Shown here in pieces: positions 40,076 through 48,883 of a DNA stretch of 48,883 nucleotides. Origin of the DNA: Streptosporangiaceae bacterium (GTDB lineage Bacteria > Actinomycetota > Actinomycetes > Streptosporangiales > Streptosporangiaceae); NCBI GenBank assembly GCA_025935815.1, contig JAICUO010000002.1, positions 1 to 48,883 on the forward strand, given 5' to 3'. The notes beneath the pieces are model-generated. The model did not search any database. It was not told where the DNA came from and saw only the letters and a list, made by a program, of their open reading frames with translations. Each line of letters opens with the position of its first letter. Position 1 is the first letter of the stretch. A program made the translations under genes and the position numbers.

Positions 40076-42574
40076 AATGACGGACTGCTCGACATCGTGC
40101 TTCAGCGGCTGGCGGTGGTCGCGCTTCCCGACGAGGCTGCGGACCTGCTCTTGGCCGCCCTGGACGGGGACCAGGCGCTGGCCGCGCAGCTCGACGCCGA
40201 CGCCGGCGCCGGCGCCGGCACCGGGGAGCGATACGCGCCGACCCAAAGCACCGGCAGCGGCCCCGAGCCGGTCGGCGCCTACCTGCAGTCGCTGACCGTC
40301 AGCGGGTTCCGGGGCATCGGGCCTGCCGCCACGCTGGACGTCTACCCGGCACCCGGCCTGACGCTGGTGGTCGGCCGGAACGGCAGCGGCAAGTCCAGCT
40401 TCGCGGAAGGGCTTGAGGTCCTGCTGACCGGCACGCTGATGCGCTGGTCAGCGCCGGGCACGCCCGTGGTCTTCAAGGAGGGCTGGCAGAACAAGCACGC
40501 CACCGGCGATATCGAGGCCCGCGCGGGCTTCCTGATCGAGGGAATGGGCAAGGCAACCGTCGCCCGCACCTGGCCGGGCGGCGCTGACATCGCCGGTTCC
40601 AGTTCCTGGCTGCAGGTGGCGGGCCAGAAGCGCCGCCCGGTCGACGGCCTCGGCTGGGGCAGCGCCCTGAGCACCTACCGGCCGTTCCTGTCCCACGCTG
40701 AGCTTGAGGCGTTCTTCGGGCGTCCATCGGAACTCCATGACCTGCTGGCCTCGGTGCTCGGCCTCGATGAGCTGACCGACGCGGCCGCCCGGCTGAACGC
40801 CGCCAGGAAACAGCGCGACGAGATGCTGAATGACGTCAAGCGGCGACTGGAGCCGCTCAGGGAACGGCTGGCCGCAGTGGACGACGAGCGGGCCCGGGCC
40901 TGCCTGGCCGCCCTGAAGGGCCGGACCTGGGACGTGGAGGCCGCCCGGTCGGCGGCCGTTGGAGGAGCGGCCGCCGATAGCGGCCCGCTCGCCCCGCTGC
41001 GGCAACTCGCTCAGCTCAGCCGGCCGGCGGACGCCGAGGTTACCTCGGCGGCAGCGGCGGCGCGCGCTGCCGCGGACGGCATCGAGGCCATAGCGGGGAC
41101 CAGCGCGGGGCAGGCGCGCAGCCTGGCTGAGTTGCTCGACGCCGCCCTGCGCCACCACGCGACTCACGGCGACGGCGATTGCCCGGTCTGCGGCCAGGCG
41201 GGCGCCTTGACGACGCAGTGGGCGCAGGCGACCCGGGAGCATCTCAGCCGCCTACGCGATGAGGCGAAAATCGCCGAGGAGACCGCCCGGGCGGCCCGCG
41301 CCGCCGCCGACCAGGCGCTCGCGCTCCTACGGCAACCGCCACCGGTGCTCGCCGAGTCGGCGGCGGGCTCTGTCGCGGGCGTTGACGTGAAGCCGGCGCG
41401 CGACGCCTGGCGCGCCTGGGCCACCCCGCCGGCCGGCGCCGCCGCTGGCCTGACCTCGCCGGCCGGCCTGCGGGAACTCGCCGGCCACCTGGAGACGTCG
41501 GCGATCGAGCTGTCCGACGCGATCACCACTGTCTCCGCCGCGGCCGCGGCCGAGCTGACCCGACGGGATGACCAGTGGGTTCCGCTGGCTAGCGACGTCG
41601 CATCCTGGTGCGCCGACGCCGAGCCGGCCGTTAGGGCGAGCCAGCCGGTCAAGGCACTCAAGGACGCGCGGACCTGGCTGAACGACGCCACCGCCGACTT
41701 GCGCAACGACCGGCTGGCACCACTGGCCGACCAGGCACGGAAGATCTGGTCACGGCTGCGGCAGGAGAGCAACGTCGACCTCGGCGCGTTCCGGCTATCC
41801 GGCATCGCCAACCGGCGGGCGCTGGAGCTCGACGTCACCATCGACGGAACGCCAGGCGCCGCGCTCGCCACCATGAGCCAGGGCGAGGTCAACGCGCTCG
41901 CGCTGAGCATCTTCTTGCCCCGCGCCACCATGGCGGCCAGCCCGTTCCGGTTCCTGGTCATCGATGACCCGGTCCAGGCGATGGACCCGGCCAAGGTTGA
42001 CGGGCTCGCCCAGGTCCTCCACGAGGTCGCGGCCAGCCGCCAGGTCATCGTCTTCACGCACGACAACCGGCTGGCCACCGCCGTGCGGACCCTGTCCATC
42101 CCGGCGACGATCCTCGAGGTGACCCGGCGCCCGCGTTCGGCCGTGGAGATCCGGCCCTGCCTTGATCCGATCCGGCAGGCGCTCAAGGACGCCCGCGACC
42201 TCAAGAAGGACACCAACGTACCCGAAGGCGTGGCGCGCCGGGTGGTGCCCGGTCTGTGCCGGACCGCCGTGGAGGCCGCGTTCACCCAGGCGTTCTGGTG
42301 GCGCGAGCTGAGCGCCGGCCACGCCCGGGCCACGATCGAAGCCCAGCTGGCCGCGAGCCCGCACTCCCTCACCCGCGTCGCTGCCCTCGCCATGTTCGGC
42401 GACCCCGACGAGGGCGGCCGGGTCCTGCCCGCGCTTGACCGGTGGGGCAAGGTTCACGCCGACACGTACCGCGCGCTGAACAAGGGCGCGCACGAGCCAT
42501 ACGCCGGGGATCTGGCCGGGCTCATCTCCGACAGCCGCGGCCTCGCCGCGAAGATCGGGGAAAGGCTGCCGTGA
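40073..42574 (+). CDS. Rad50/SbcC-like AAA ATPase with zinc hook and C-terminal helical domain
   Basis: Predicted SMC-type ATPase of 833 residues. ABC N-half: Walker A GRNGSGKSS (101-109), after the strand LQSLTVSGFRGI. Coiled-coil arms surround a zinc hook DCPVCGQ (C370, C373). ABC C-half: signature MSQGEVNALALSIFLPRA (from 601) and Walker B FRFLVIDDPVQAMDP (from 625), then FTHDNRLATAV. From about residue 700 a helical domain ends in ALNKGAHEPYAGDL, resembling HEPN/DUF4145-like segments. The arms are shorter than in Rad50 and no Mre11 partner is present. GTGA overlap couples it to the next gene. Defence-related ATPases (RloC, Lamassu LmuB types) share this layout, so a phage-defence role is possible. 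Confidence 0.9.
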   Translation: MNDGLLDIVLQRLAVVALPDEAADLLLAALDGDQALAAQLDADAGAGAGTGERYAPTQSTGSGPEPVGAYLQSLTVSGFRGIGPAATLDVYPAPGLTLVVGRNGSGKSSFAEGLEVLLTGTLMRWSAPGTPVVFKEGWQNKHATGDIEARAGFLIEGMGKATVARTWPGGADIAGSSSWLQVAGQKRRPVDGLGWGSALSTYRPFLSHAELEAFFGRPSELHDLLASVLGLDELTDAAARLNAARKQRDEMLNDVKRRLEPLRERLAAVDDERARACLAALKGRTWDVEAARSAAVGGAAADSGPLAPLRQLAQLSRPADAEVTSAAAAARAAADGIEAIAGTSAGQARSLAELLDAALRHHATHGDGDCPVCGQAGALTTQWAQATREHLSRLRDEAKIAEETARAARAAADQALALLRQPPPVLAESAAGSVAGVDVKPARDAWRAWATPPAGAAAGLTSPAGLRELAGHLETSAIELSDAITTVSAAAAAELTRRDDQWVPLASDVASWCADAEPAVRASQPVKALKDARTWLNDATADLRNDRLAPLADQARKIWSRLRQESNVDLGAFRLSGIANRRALELDVTIDGTPGAALATMSQGEVNALALSIFLPRATMAASPFRFLVIDDPVQAMDPAKVDGLAQVLHEVAASRQVIVFTHDNRLATAVRTLSIPATILEVTRRPRSAVEIRPCLDPIRQALKDARDLKKDTNVPEGVARRVVPGLCRTAVEAAFTQAFWWRELSAGHARATIEAQLAASPHSLTRVAALAMFGDPDEGGRVLPALDRWGKVHADTYRALNKGAHEPYAGDLAGLISDSRGLAAKIGERLP

Positions 42575-42936
42575 CTCCGGAACAGCTGCTGGCCGCCGCC
42601 CGGGAGCTCATCACCCGGCCAGACGCGGCGATCGCCGGGGTGTGGCCGCGAACCGCGGCGCTGCTAGCACGCCAAGCCCTCGAGGAAGCGGTCGACTCCC
42701 GTTGGGCATCCGGGCCAGAAACGGGCCCAATGCGTCAGGCGGCCATGCACTCACAGCTGATCTGCCTGCCCGCCTACCTGGACTCCGCCCTCGCTCACCA
42801 GGTCGCCTACACCTGGGCCGCCCTCAGTAACGCCTGCCACTACCACCCTTATGAGCTCGCCCCCACCTCCGGCGAGCTAACCGCGTGGATCAGCGACGTC
42901 GCGACCCTCACCTCCTGCATCCAGCAGTCAGCCTGA
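42571..42936 (+). CDS. Small helical protein coupled to the zinc-hook ATPase
   Basis: Unrecognised 121-residue protein whose GTG overlaps the ATPase stop (GTGA). It is all-helical: LLARQALEEAVDSRW near the N-terminus and a conserved-looking ALSNACHYHPYELAP segment near the C-terminus. That segment aligns with ALNKGAHEPYAGDL in the ATPase tail, and the preceding helices also match in spacing. The two proteins may therefore share one domain type, possibly HEPN-like, although the catalytic Arg of HEPN nucleases is not present here. It is probably an effector or regulator of the ATPase. Confidence 0.7.
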   Translation: MTPEQLLAAARELITRPDAAIAGVWPRTAALLARQALEEAVDSRWASGPETGPMRQAAMHSQLICLPAYLDSALAHQVAYTWAALSNACHYHPYELAPTSGELTAWISDVATLTSCIQQSA

Positions 42937-42968
42937 CGCGCGCCCGCCCGCCTTGGCGATCACCTCGA

Positions 42969-45872
42969 TCAGCCGGTGGTGCGCGCGATCGCGCCGAGTG
43001 CCAGGTCGATCACCTGACGGTTGTCCAGGAGCCTGCCCCGCTCCGTGCAGTCGCGGAACTCGGCGGCGGTCAGCTGCTCGCGCAGCCGGGCCTCGACCTC
43101 GCGCAGCAGGTCGGCGTCGGCCCCGTAGGCCGGCGCGCCCGTGGTCGCCGAGGTGGCCGCCCCGTACAAGGTGGCCGCGTCCCGGCTGGCGCCGACGCGG
43201 GCCAGCAGGTCAATGAGGGTGCGCAGGGTGATCCACTGCGGCGTCCAGGCTCCCGCGTGCCCCCACTGGGGGATGACCCGCTGGTAGTAGGCCAGCGCGG
43301 TGGCGGGCTCGCCGTGCCGGGCGTGCAGCGCGGCCATGGTGACCTCGGCCAGCCCGGCGACCAGCCGGCTGTCGGCGACCGCGGCCAACTCGATGGCCCG
43401 TTCCAGGTGCCGTACGGCCTCGCCGGGGTCGGTGAGCGCGGCGATCTCGCCGGTGGTCCAGGCGGCGATCGCCAGTGCCGACGGCGCGCCCGAGGCGGCG
43501 GCGGCGTCCGCGCAGCGTCGTGCCCAGTGGCGCGCCTCCTCCAGCCGGCCGTCATAGGTCAAGGCGGCGGCGGCGCTGCTCGCGTCCCACGCGGCGTCAA
43601 GGTGCTCACCCTCCGCCATCGACAGGTGATACGCCTGGTCGTAGACGCTGGCGGCGCGCTCGAGGTCGCCGCGGAAGATGCCGACGTCGCCGAGCGCCTC
43701 CAGCGCCCGGCGGGCGGCCACCGGGGCCAGGGACCGCGCGGCCTGGAGCGCGGCGTGGGCCGCGGTCTCGGCGGTCCCCAGGTCGCCGCGGTACACCGCG
43801 CCGAGGGCGGCGGAGGCCAGGGAGTCCGGGTAAAACGGCGAGCGCGAGCCCGCGGCGGCGGCCGCGCTCACGTCGGCCCACCGGAACACCTCCGGCTGGC
43901 AGCGCCACTGCGCGTACCAGTGCAGCTCGGCGGTCATCCGCAGGCCGAGCTCGGTGTCGTGGCCAGCCGTCCAGCCGTGGGCGGCGCGCAGGTCATCAAG
44001 GTGGCCGCCGAGCCTCGCCGCCCACGCCGCCTCGGCCGGGCCGCGCATCCCGCGGTCCGCCTGCGTCACCAGCGCGGCGGCCCAGCGGGCATGCCGGCCA
44101 TGCGCCGCCTCCAGCTCGCCGCGCTCTTCCAGCCGCTCCAGCCCGTAGCCGCGCAGCGTCTCCAGCATGCGGTAGCGGGCGGTGTCACCGTCGCGGCGGG
44201 CGCTGATCAGCGACCGGTCGGCCAGCTGGAGCACGAGGGGGGCGATGCCGCCCGGCTCGCTGGCGGACACGGCGCCGGCGTCACTGATGTCGAACCAGCC
44301 CCGGAACACCGACAGCTGGTCGAACAGCCGCTGCTCGGCCGGCGGCAGCTGCTGGTAGGACCAGTCGGCCACGGCCCGCAGCGACTGATGGCGGGCATCG
44401 GCCCGGCGGCCGACGGTCAGCAGGCCGAACCGGTCGTTCAGGTTGCGGGCCAGCTCGGCGATCGTGGTGCCGGGCAGCCGGGCGGCGGCCAGCTCGATGG
44501 CGAGCGGCAGGCCGTCCAGCCGGGCGCACAGTGCCGCGATCTCGCCGGCGTCGGCGGCGACGAAGGTCGGGTCCGCCGCGCGCGCCCGGTCCAGGAACAG
44601 CCGCACCGCCGGGGACCGCGGGCCATCGGCGCTCAGCGGCCGGACCGGCCACCGGTGCTCGCCGTCGACCCGCAGTCGTTCGCGGCTGGTGGCCAGCACG
44701 GTGACGCTCCGGGTCTCCCGCAGCAGCCGCTCGGCGATGATCGCCACCGCGTCGGCGACATGCTCGCAGTTGTCCAGCACCAGGAGCAGGTCCCGGCCCG
44801 CCAGGTCCGCGACGAGCTGGTCCTCCAGCGGCTGAAAGGCGCGCTCGCTGAGCCCGACCGCGGTGGCGATCGCCGGTGTGACGGCGGCGGGCCGCCGGAT
44901 CGCGGCCAGGTCGCACAGGCGCGCCCCGTCCCGGTAGCGGGAGCCGATCCGGGCGGTCACCTCCAGGGCCAGCCGGGTCTTTCCCACGCCGCCCGGCCCG
45001 TGCAGGGTCAGCAGCCGCGCCTCACCCAGCAGCCCGGTGATGGCCCGGTAGTCCTCCTCGCGTCCCACGAAGCTCGTCACCGGCACCGGCAGCGGCAGCG
45101 CCCGGCTGGCCGGGCGGGCGGGCGCCTCCGGCGCCGGGAGCGCGTGCCGCAGGATGTCCTGTTCGATGCCCCGCAAGGCGGGCGAGGGATCCAGTCCCAG
45201 GTCCTCGGCCAGGTAGTGACGCCAGGACCGGAAGGCGGCGAGGGCGTCGGTAGGCCGGCCGCCACGGTAGAGGGCCTGCATGAGCAGGCCCCGGGACCGC
45301 TCTCGCTCCGGGTGCTCGGCCAGCACGGCCTGCAAGGCGGCGGCCGCGTCCTCGGCGCGGCCCTGCGCCAGCAGCAGCTCGGCCCGCCGCTCCCGCGCCG
45401 CCAGGTGGAGCTCATCCAGCCGGATGGCCTCCGGCATGGCGAACAGCCGGTCGGTGAACTCAGCCAGCGCCAGGCCCCGCCACAGGGCAAGCACCTGGTC
45501 AAGCCGCACGAGTGCCTGCTCGCCGGTCGCCTGCGTGGCGGCCGCCAGACCGTCTTCGAAGCGGGCCGCGTCCAGCTCGCCGCGCTGCAGGCTGAGCCGG
45601 TAGCCGCCCCCGACGGCGGCCAGGCCGGTCCCGGCCGGGCCGAGCGCGCGGCGCAGGCGGGAGACCTGCGTGCGCAGCGCGGCGGGCGGATCCGCTGGCA
45701 GCGCCTCTCCCCACAGCTCGTCGATGAGGCGGCTGGCGGGGACGACGCGGTTGGCGGCCACCAGCAGCATCGCCAGCACCAGTCGCTGCCTGGCGCCGGC
45801 CAGCTCAATGACGCGGCCATCCACGCGTGCCTCGACCGGGCCAAGCAGCCCGTACTCCCACCGGGCCACCAT
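42969..45872 (-). CDS. AfsR/SARP-type regulator with BTAD, NB-ARC ATPase and TPR domains
   Basis: Predicted DNA-binding signalling regulator of 967 residues. An OmpR-type winged helix (about 1-95, with LRTQVSRLRRALG and the typical GGGYRLSL) is followed by the bacterial transcriptional activator domain (about 95-245, ending YLAEDLGLDPSPALRGIEQDIL, shown by DLGLDPSPALR). An NB-ARC ATPase follows with P-loop GPGGVGKTR at about residue 291 and LLLVLDNCEHV as Walker B. The last 350 residues are TPR-like helices. GAGGAGG precedes ATG 45872. Such proteins often control secondary metabolism. The neighbouring berberine-bridge-type oxidoreductase is divergent and could be a target. Confidence 0.92.
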   Translation of the reverse strand: MVARWEYGLLGPVEARVDGRVIELAGARQRLVLAMLLVAANRVVPASRLIDELWGEALPADPPAALRTQVSRLRRALGPAGTGLAAVGGGYRLSLQRGELDAARFEDGLAAATQATGEQALVRLDQVLALWRGLALAEFTDRLFAMPEAIRLDELHLAARERRAELLLAQGRAEDAAAALQAVLAEHPERERSRGLLMQALYRGGRPTDALAAFRSWRHYLAEDLGLDPSPALRGIEQDILRHALPAPEAPARPASRALPLPVPVTSFVGREEDYRAITGLLGEARLLTLHGPGGVGKTRLALEVTARIGSRYRDGARLCDLAAIRRPAAVTPAIATAVGLSERAFQPLEDQLVADLAGRDLLLVLDNCEHVADAVAIIAERLLRETRSVTVLATSRERLRVDGEHRWPVRPLSADGPRSPAVRLFLDRARAADPTFVAADAGEIAALCARLDGLPLAIELAAARLPGTTIAELARNLNDRFGLLTVGRRADARHQSLRAVADWSYQQLPPAEQRLFDQLSVFRGWFDISDAGAVSASEPGGIAPLVLQLADRSLISARRDGDTARYRMLETLRGYGLERLEERGELEAAHGRHARWAAALVTQADRGMRGPAEAAWAARLGGHLDDLRAAHGWTAGHDTELGLRMTAELHWYAQWRCQPEVFRWADVSAAAAAGSRSPFYPDSLASAALGAVYRGDLGTAETAAHAALQAARSLAPVAARRALEALGDVGIFRGDLERAASVYDQAYHLSMAEGEHLDAAWDASSAAAALTYDGRLEEARHWARRCADAAAASGAPSALAIAAWTTGEIAALTDPGEAVRHLERAIELAAVADSRLVAGLAEVTMAALHARHGEPATALAYYQRVIPQWGHAGAWTPQWITLRTLIDLLARVGASRDAATLYGAATSATTGAPAYGADADLLREVEARLREQLTAAEFRDCTERGRLLDNRQVIDLALGAIARTTG

Positions 45873-46010
45873 GACCTCCTCACCCCGTCCCCAGCATCAC
45901 ACAGCCCAGGCCACGTCCGCGACACGGGAGCGACACGGGAGCGACACGCCGGTGACAGGGCGGCCGGGGATAGTGGTTGACATTCGCCCGGTGCCTGAGG
46001 AGGAGATGTG

Positions 46011-47387
46011 ATGGACAACGTGATCACGGTCGCGGACGAGGTGCGGTCGGCGTTCGCCGGCGAGCTCATCGGCCCCGCCGACCCGGGATACGACCAGGCC
46101 CGCCGCGTGCACAACGGCCTGATCGACAAGCGGCCCGCGCTGATCGCCCGGTGCCATACCGTCCCCGACGTCGCCGACGCGGTCCGGATCGGCCGCGAGC
46201 AGGCGAGCGAGATCTCGGTGCGCGGCGGTGGCCACGGCGTCGCCGGGCTGGCGGTCACCGACGGCGGCCTGATGATCGACCTCGCCCCGATGAAGGGCAT
46301 CAGGGTCGACCCGGGCCGGCTGACGGTGTGGGCCCAGGCCGGCGTGACCTGGAAGGAGCTCAACCGGGCGGCGGCCGGCCACGGGCTGGCCACCACCGGC
46401 GGGGTGGTCTCCAGCACCGGGATCGCCGGGCTCACCCTGGGCGGCGGCGAGGGCTGGCTGATGGGCAAGTACGGCCTCACCATCGACAATCTCCGCAACG
46501 TGGAGGTGGTGACGGCGGACGGGCAAACCATCCGCGCGAGTGCGCAGGAGAACGCCGACCTGTTCTGGGCCCTGCGTGGCGGCGGCGGCAATTTCGGCGT
46601 GGCCACCAGCTTCGAGTACCAGGCGCACCCGGTGTCCACCATCCATGGCGGGCTGGTCGTCCACCCCATCAGCCGCGCCCGGGACGCCCTCGCCTGCTAC
46701 CGCGACCTCACCAGCTCGGCCCCCGACGAGCTCACCGTGTACTTCAACATGTTCGCCGACGCCGCCGCGCCGAGGGACAAGTACGTCGCCATGGCGGCCT
46801 GCCACTGCGGTGACCCCGCGACCGCGGAGGCCGACCTCAAGCCGCTGCGGCAGTTCGGCCCGCCGGTCAGCGAGGACATCAAGGCCATGCCGTACCCGGT
46901 GATGAACACGCTCAGCGACGCGGGCTACCCCCGGGGGGCGCTCAACTACTGGAAGTCGGCGTTCCTGCGCGAGCTGTCCGATGGCGCGCTCGACGCCATG
47001 ACCGAGGCGCTGCACCGGTGCCCGTCGCCGATGAGCGGCCTGGGGATCGTGCCCTACCTCGGCGCGGTGTCGCGCGTCGAGCCGACCGCGACCGCCTTCG
47101 CTCACCGCGCGCCCGGGTACAGCCTGCTGATCGTGTCCCAGTGGCTAGACTGCTCCGACACCGACGTCAACATCGCGTGGGCCAGGGAGACCTTCGAGCA
47201 ACTGCGCCCGTACCTGGCCCACCGCCAGTACCTGAACAACCTGCCCGCCGATGACGGGCGGGTCGCCCGCGACCTGTGGGGCGTCAACTACGAGCGGCTC
47301 GTCAGCGTCAAGCGGCGCTACGACCCGGACAACGCCTTCCGCCTCAACCACAACATCAACCCCGGGGCGGGCGAGGCGGCGCGATGA
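46011..47387 (+). CDS. FAD-linked (berberine-bridge/BBE-type) oxidoreductase
   Basis: Predicted flavoprotein oxidase of 458 residues. The PP-loop FAD domain shows SVRGGGHGVAGLAV, whose His is the usual covalent 8-alpha linkage, then GGVVSSTGIAGLTLGGGEGW and KYGLTIDNL. The Cys needed for a second, bicovalent linkage is not seen in the second motif. The C-terminal BBE segment ends YLNNLPADD, VNYERLVSVKRRYDPDNAF. GAGGAGG precedes ATG 46011. Such enzymes oxidise alcohols, sugars or natural products. It is divergent from the BTAD regulator, suggesting a tailoring or oxidation role under its control. Confidence 0.9.
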   Translation: MDNVITVADEVRSAFAGELIGPADPGYDQARRVHNGLIDKRPALIARCHTVPDVADAVRIGREQASEISVRGGGHGVAGLAVTDGGLMIDLAPMKGIRVDPGRLTVWAQAGVTWKELNRAAAGHGLATTGGVVSSTGIAGLTLGGGEGWLMGKYGLTIDNLRNVEVVTADGQTIRASAQENADLFWALRGGGGNFGVATSFEYQAHPVSTIHGGLVVHPISRARDALACYRDLTSSAPDELTVYFNMFADAAAPRDKYVAMAACHCGDPATAEADLKPLRQFGPPVSEDIKAMPYPVMNTLSDAGYPRGALNYWKSAFLRELSDGALDAMTEALHRCPSPMSGLGIVPYLGAVSRVEPTATAFAHRAPGYSLLIVSQWLDCSDTDVNIAWARETFEQLRPYLAHRQYLNNLPADDGRVARDLWGVNYERLVSVKRRYDPDNAFRLNHNINPGAGEAAR

Positions 47388-47766
47388 CCAGGATGACACC
47401 GAGGATGGCGCTGATCCCGAGGCTGATGATGATCCCGGCGATGTCGGTGGCCGATCCGGTCAGGTGGGTGAGGTGGTAGCCGAAGTGGAGCACGCCGAAG
47501 ACCGTCCATGCCAGGCCGGCCATAACGCCCGGGGTGGCGGTGCGGGCGATGATCCCGGCCACGCTGATCGCGGTGAGCGCGAGGTACAAGCTGCCGACGT
47601 CGCGGATGAGGTGCTCATCCCAGGCTCCGCTGTCGCTGATCCAGTGCCGCCCGAAGCCGGGGAACGAGGTGTAGAAGGCGTGCGGGAGGAACTCGGCCCA
47701 GATTCCGACGTAGAGGCCGACGGCCACGGTCAAGGCGAGTATCAGCCGCCGCGATGGTGTGTTCAC
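47356..47766 (-). CDS. Small integral membrane protein (4 TM), unknown function
   Basis: Unrecognised 136-residue protein with about four transmembrane segments (LILALTVAVGLYVGIW, LYLALTAISVAGIIA, VMAGLAWTVFGVLHFGYHL, IAGIIISLGISAILGVILV). A polar loop after the first segment (SFPGFGRHWISDSGAWDEHLIRD) has a charged pattern with several aromatic residues. It converges on the FAD oxidoreductase gene and overlaps it by 32 bp. Family members of this size are usually annotated only as membrane proteins; no motif for transport or catalysis was seen. Confidence 0.75.
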   Translation of the reverse strand: MNTPSRRLILALTVAVGLYVGIWAEFLPHAFYTSFPGFGRHWISDSGAWDEHLIRDVGSLYLALTAISVAGIIARTATPGVMAGLAWTVFGVLHFGYHLTHLTGSATDIAGIIISLGISAILGVILVIAPPRPPRG

Positions 47767-47830
47767 GCCACCAGGACGGCGCAGCCCCCGGGAGTGTGAC
47801 GTGCGGGGGCCGCCCCGCGCGGCCGCCGCA

Positions 47831-48883
47831 TCACGGGCGGAGCACCCCGGCGCCGACCGTCATCGCGGCGACGAGCAGGGCGACCACCACGAACGACACG
47901 GTCAGCGAGGACAGCCGGGCGATGCCGCCGATGATGCCCGGGGCGACCAGCCCGCTGCCGTACGCGATGCCCGCCGCCCCGGCGATGCTGCGGCCCGGAT
48001 GCGGGCCGATGCGCCCCGCGGCGGCGAACACCAGCGGCACCACCACCGCGATGCCGATGCCGATGAGCGCGAAGCCGCCGACGACCAAGGCGATGTTCCG
48101 GGTGAGGACCACGCCGACCGCGCCCGCGGTGGCGCACACCCCGGCCAGCCGGACAGTCGTCACCGGCCCCACCCGGCGAACCACCCAGTCCCCGGCGAAC
48201 CGCGCCGTGGCCATGCTGACCGAGAAGGTGGCCACGGTCAGGGCGGCCGTGCTGGCCGGGTGCCCGAGCACGTTGTGGACGTAGACCGCCGACCAGTCCA
48301 GCCCGGACCCCTCGGCGAACACCGCGCACAGGCCGACCAGGCCGATCGCGAGCACGGCGCGGGAGGGCAGCGCGAACGCCGGCGGGGCGTCCACCCCAGG
48401 CTCCGGCTGGTGCGGCAGCAGCCAGGCACCACTCGCCACGGCGATGATCGCGAGGACCGCCGCGGTGAGCAGGAAGTGGGCCCGGGCATCGGGCGCGAGC
48501 CGGATCGCCACCGCCGCGGCGGCCGAGCCGATCAGGCCGCCGGCGCTCCAGCACCCGTGCATGCCCGACATCACCGACCGCCGGTAGCGCTCCTCGACCA
48601 CGACGGCATGCGCGTTCATCGCCACGTCAGCCAGCCCGGCCGCCGCTCCGTACCCGACGAGGGCGACGCACAGCAGGACCAGTGACGTCGGCAGCGCCGG
48701 CAGCACCAGCGCCGCGCAGAACACCGCGATGAGCACCCGGACCAGGGAACGCAGGTCATAGCGGTGCACCAGGCGCCCGGAGAGCGGCATGGCCAGCATC
48801 GCGCCGGTGCCCGGCATCAGCAGCGCGATGCTGAGCCCGCCGATCCCCGTCCCCACGTGCTGGGCCACCCACGGGATCCGCGC
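47831..48883 (-). CDS. MFS transporter (5' end cut by window edge)
   Basis: Predicted 12-TM major facilitator transporter; at least 345 residues are visible, and the frame runs off the right edge upstream of WVAQHVGTGIG, where ARIPW precedes in frame, as in complete MFS proteins. Visible features are the MPLSGRLVHRYDLRS loop (between TM2 and TM3), AGLADVAMNAHAV, MHGCWSAGGLIGS and the second-half loop DWVVRRVGPVTT. The gene probably exports or imports a small molecule; the substrate is not inferable. The missing part is about 40-50 residues. Confidence 0.88.
   Translation of the reverse strand, partial: ARIPWVAQHVGTGIGGLSIALLMPGTGAMLAMPLSGRLVHRYDLRSLVRVLIAVFCAALVLPALPTSLVLLCVALVGYGAAAGLADVAMNAHAVVVEERYRRSVMSGMHGCWSAGGLIGSAAAAVAIRLAPDARAHFLLTAAVLAIIAVASGAWLLPHQPEPGVDAPPAFALPSRAVLAIGLVGLCAVFAEGSGLDWSAVYVHNVLGHPASTAALTVATFSVSMATARFAGDWVVRRVGPVTTVRLAGVCATAGAVGVVLTRNIALVVGGFALIGIGIAVVVPLVFAAAGRIGPHPGRSIAGAAGIAYGSGLVAPGIIGGIARLSSLTVSFVVVALLVAAMTVGAGVLRP

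Noticed and set aside
42885-45980. Plus-strand open frame of about 1,030 codons
   Set aside because: It is antisense to the BTAD/NB-ARC/TPR regulator, low-complexity in Gly/Arg/Gln, and matches no family.

Overview
The window reads as chromosomal DNA of a high-GC Gram-positive actinomycete. Codons end almost always in G or C, GTG starts are common, and several neighbours share ATGA or GTGA stop-start overlaps. Gene content fits: a GntR-nagB pair with a DasR-like operator, an F420-type LLM oxidoreductase, a Tat-exported peroxidase, a BTAD/NB-ARC/TPR regulator, a DUF222-HNH (13E12-type) protein and an IclR-controlled aromatic cluster. No rRNA, tRNA, CRISPR array or complete insertion sequence was found. 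Coding density is high, and every assignment rests on motifs read by eye.

Layout. 1-4.1 kb: the 3' end of an unknown gene, a GAF/SpoIIE-type phosphatase, then a minus-strand GntR-nagB-GNAT group with an operator-like site between gntR and nagB. 4.2-9.7 kb: a secreted sedolisin-type (S53) protease, a zinc-ribbon protein with a LysE exporter, and a secreted Asp-box (sialidase-like) protein. 9.8-14.3 kb: metal-homeostasis and membrane genes (two small membrane proteins, two CDF-type transporters, two MntP-like proteins in tandem, DUF302), with an undecaprenyl-diphosphatase fragment between the CDF genes. 14.3-24.5 kb: a metallo-beta-lactamase-fold protein, an unusual Hsp100/Clp ATPase, EthD, an LLM oxidoreductase, a membrane-anchored phage-type lysozyme, a secreted heparinase II/III-like lyase behind a long perfect palindrome, a carbonic anhydrase/TetR divergon with three operator copies, and a MetE-like protein.

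24.6-32.9 kb is a divergent aromatic-catabolism locus around an IclR regulator. The minus arm holds two zinc-ribbon cupins and a frameshifted acyl-CoA-dehydrogenase-like monooxygenase. The plus arm holds a small DUF4242-like protein, a cytosolic TAXI-like binding protein, a 7Fe-type ferredoxin, a 3-hydroxybenzoate-6-hydroxylase-like FAD enzyme, a gentisate-1,2-dioxygenase-like bicupin and a fumarylacetoacetate-hydrolase-family enzyme. A bipartite motif recurs in front of both arms, so they are probably co-regulated. The logic fits hydroxybenzoate to gentisate to ring cleavage to hydrolysis, with some unexplained parts.

33-38.2 kb: the DUF222-HNH gene, a haem peroxidase and a DUF1537 kinase. 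The kinase is followed by only the first codons of a dehydrogenase-like gene, and then a four-gene block (38.28-42.94 kb) begins: two unrecognised proteins on the minus strand, and divergently a Rad50-like zinc-hook ATPase coupled to a small helical protein. This block is the best candidate for an undescribed, possibly defence-related, system. The right end holds a BTAD regulator, a berberine-bridge-type oxidoreductase, a membrane protein and an MFS transporter cut by the window edge.
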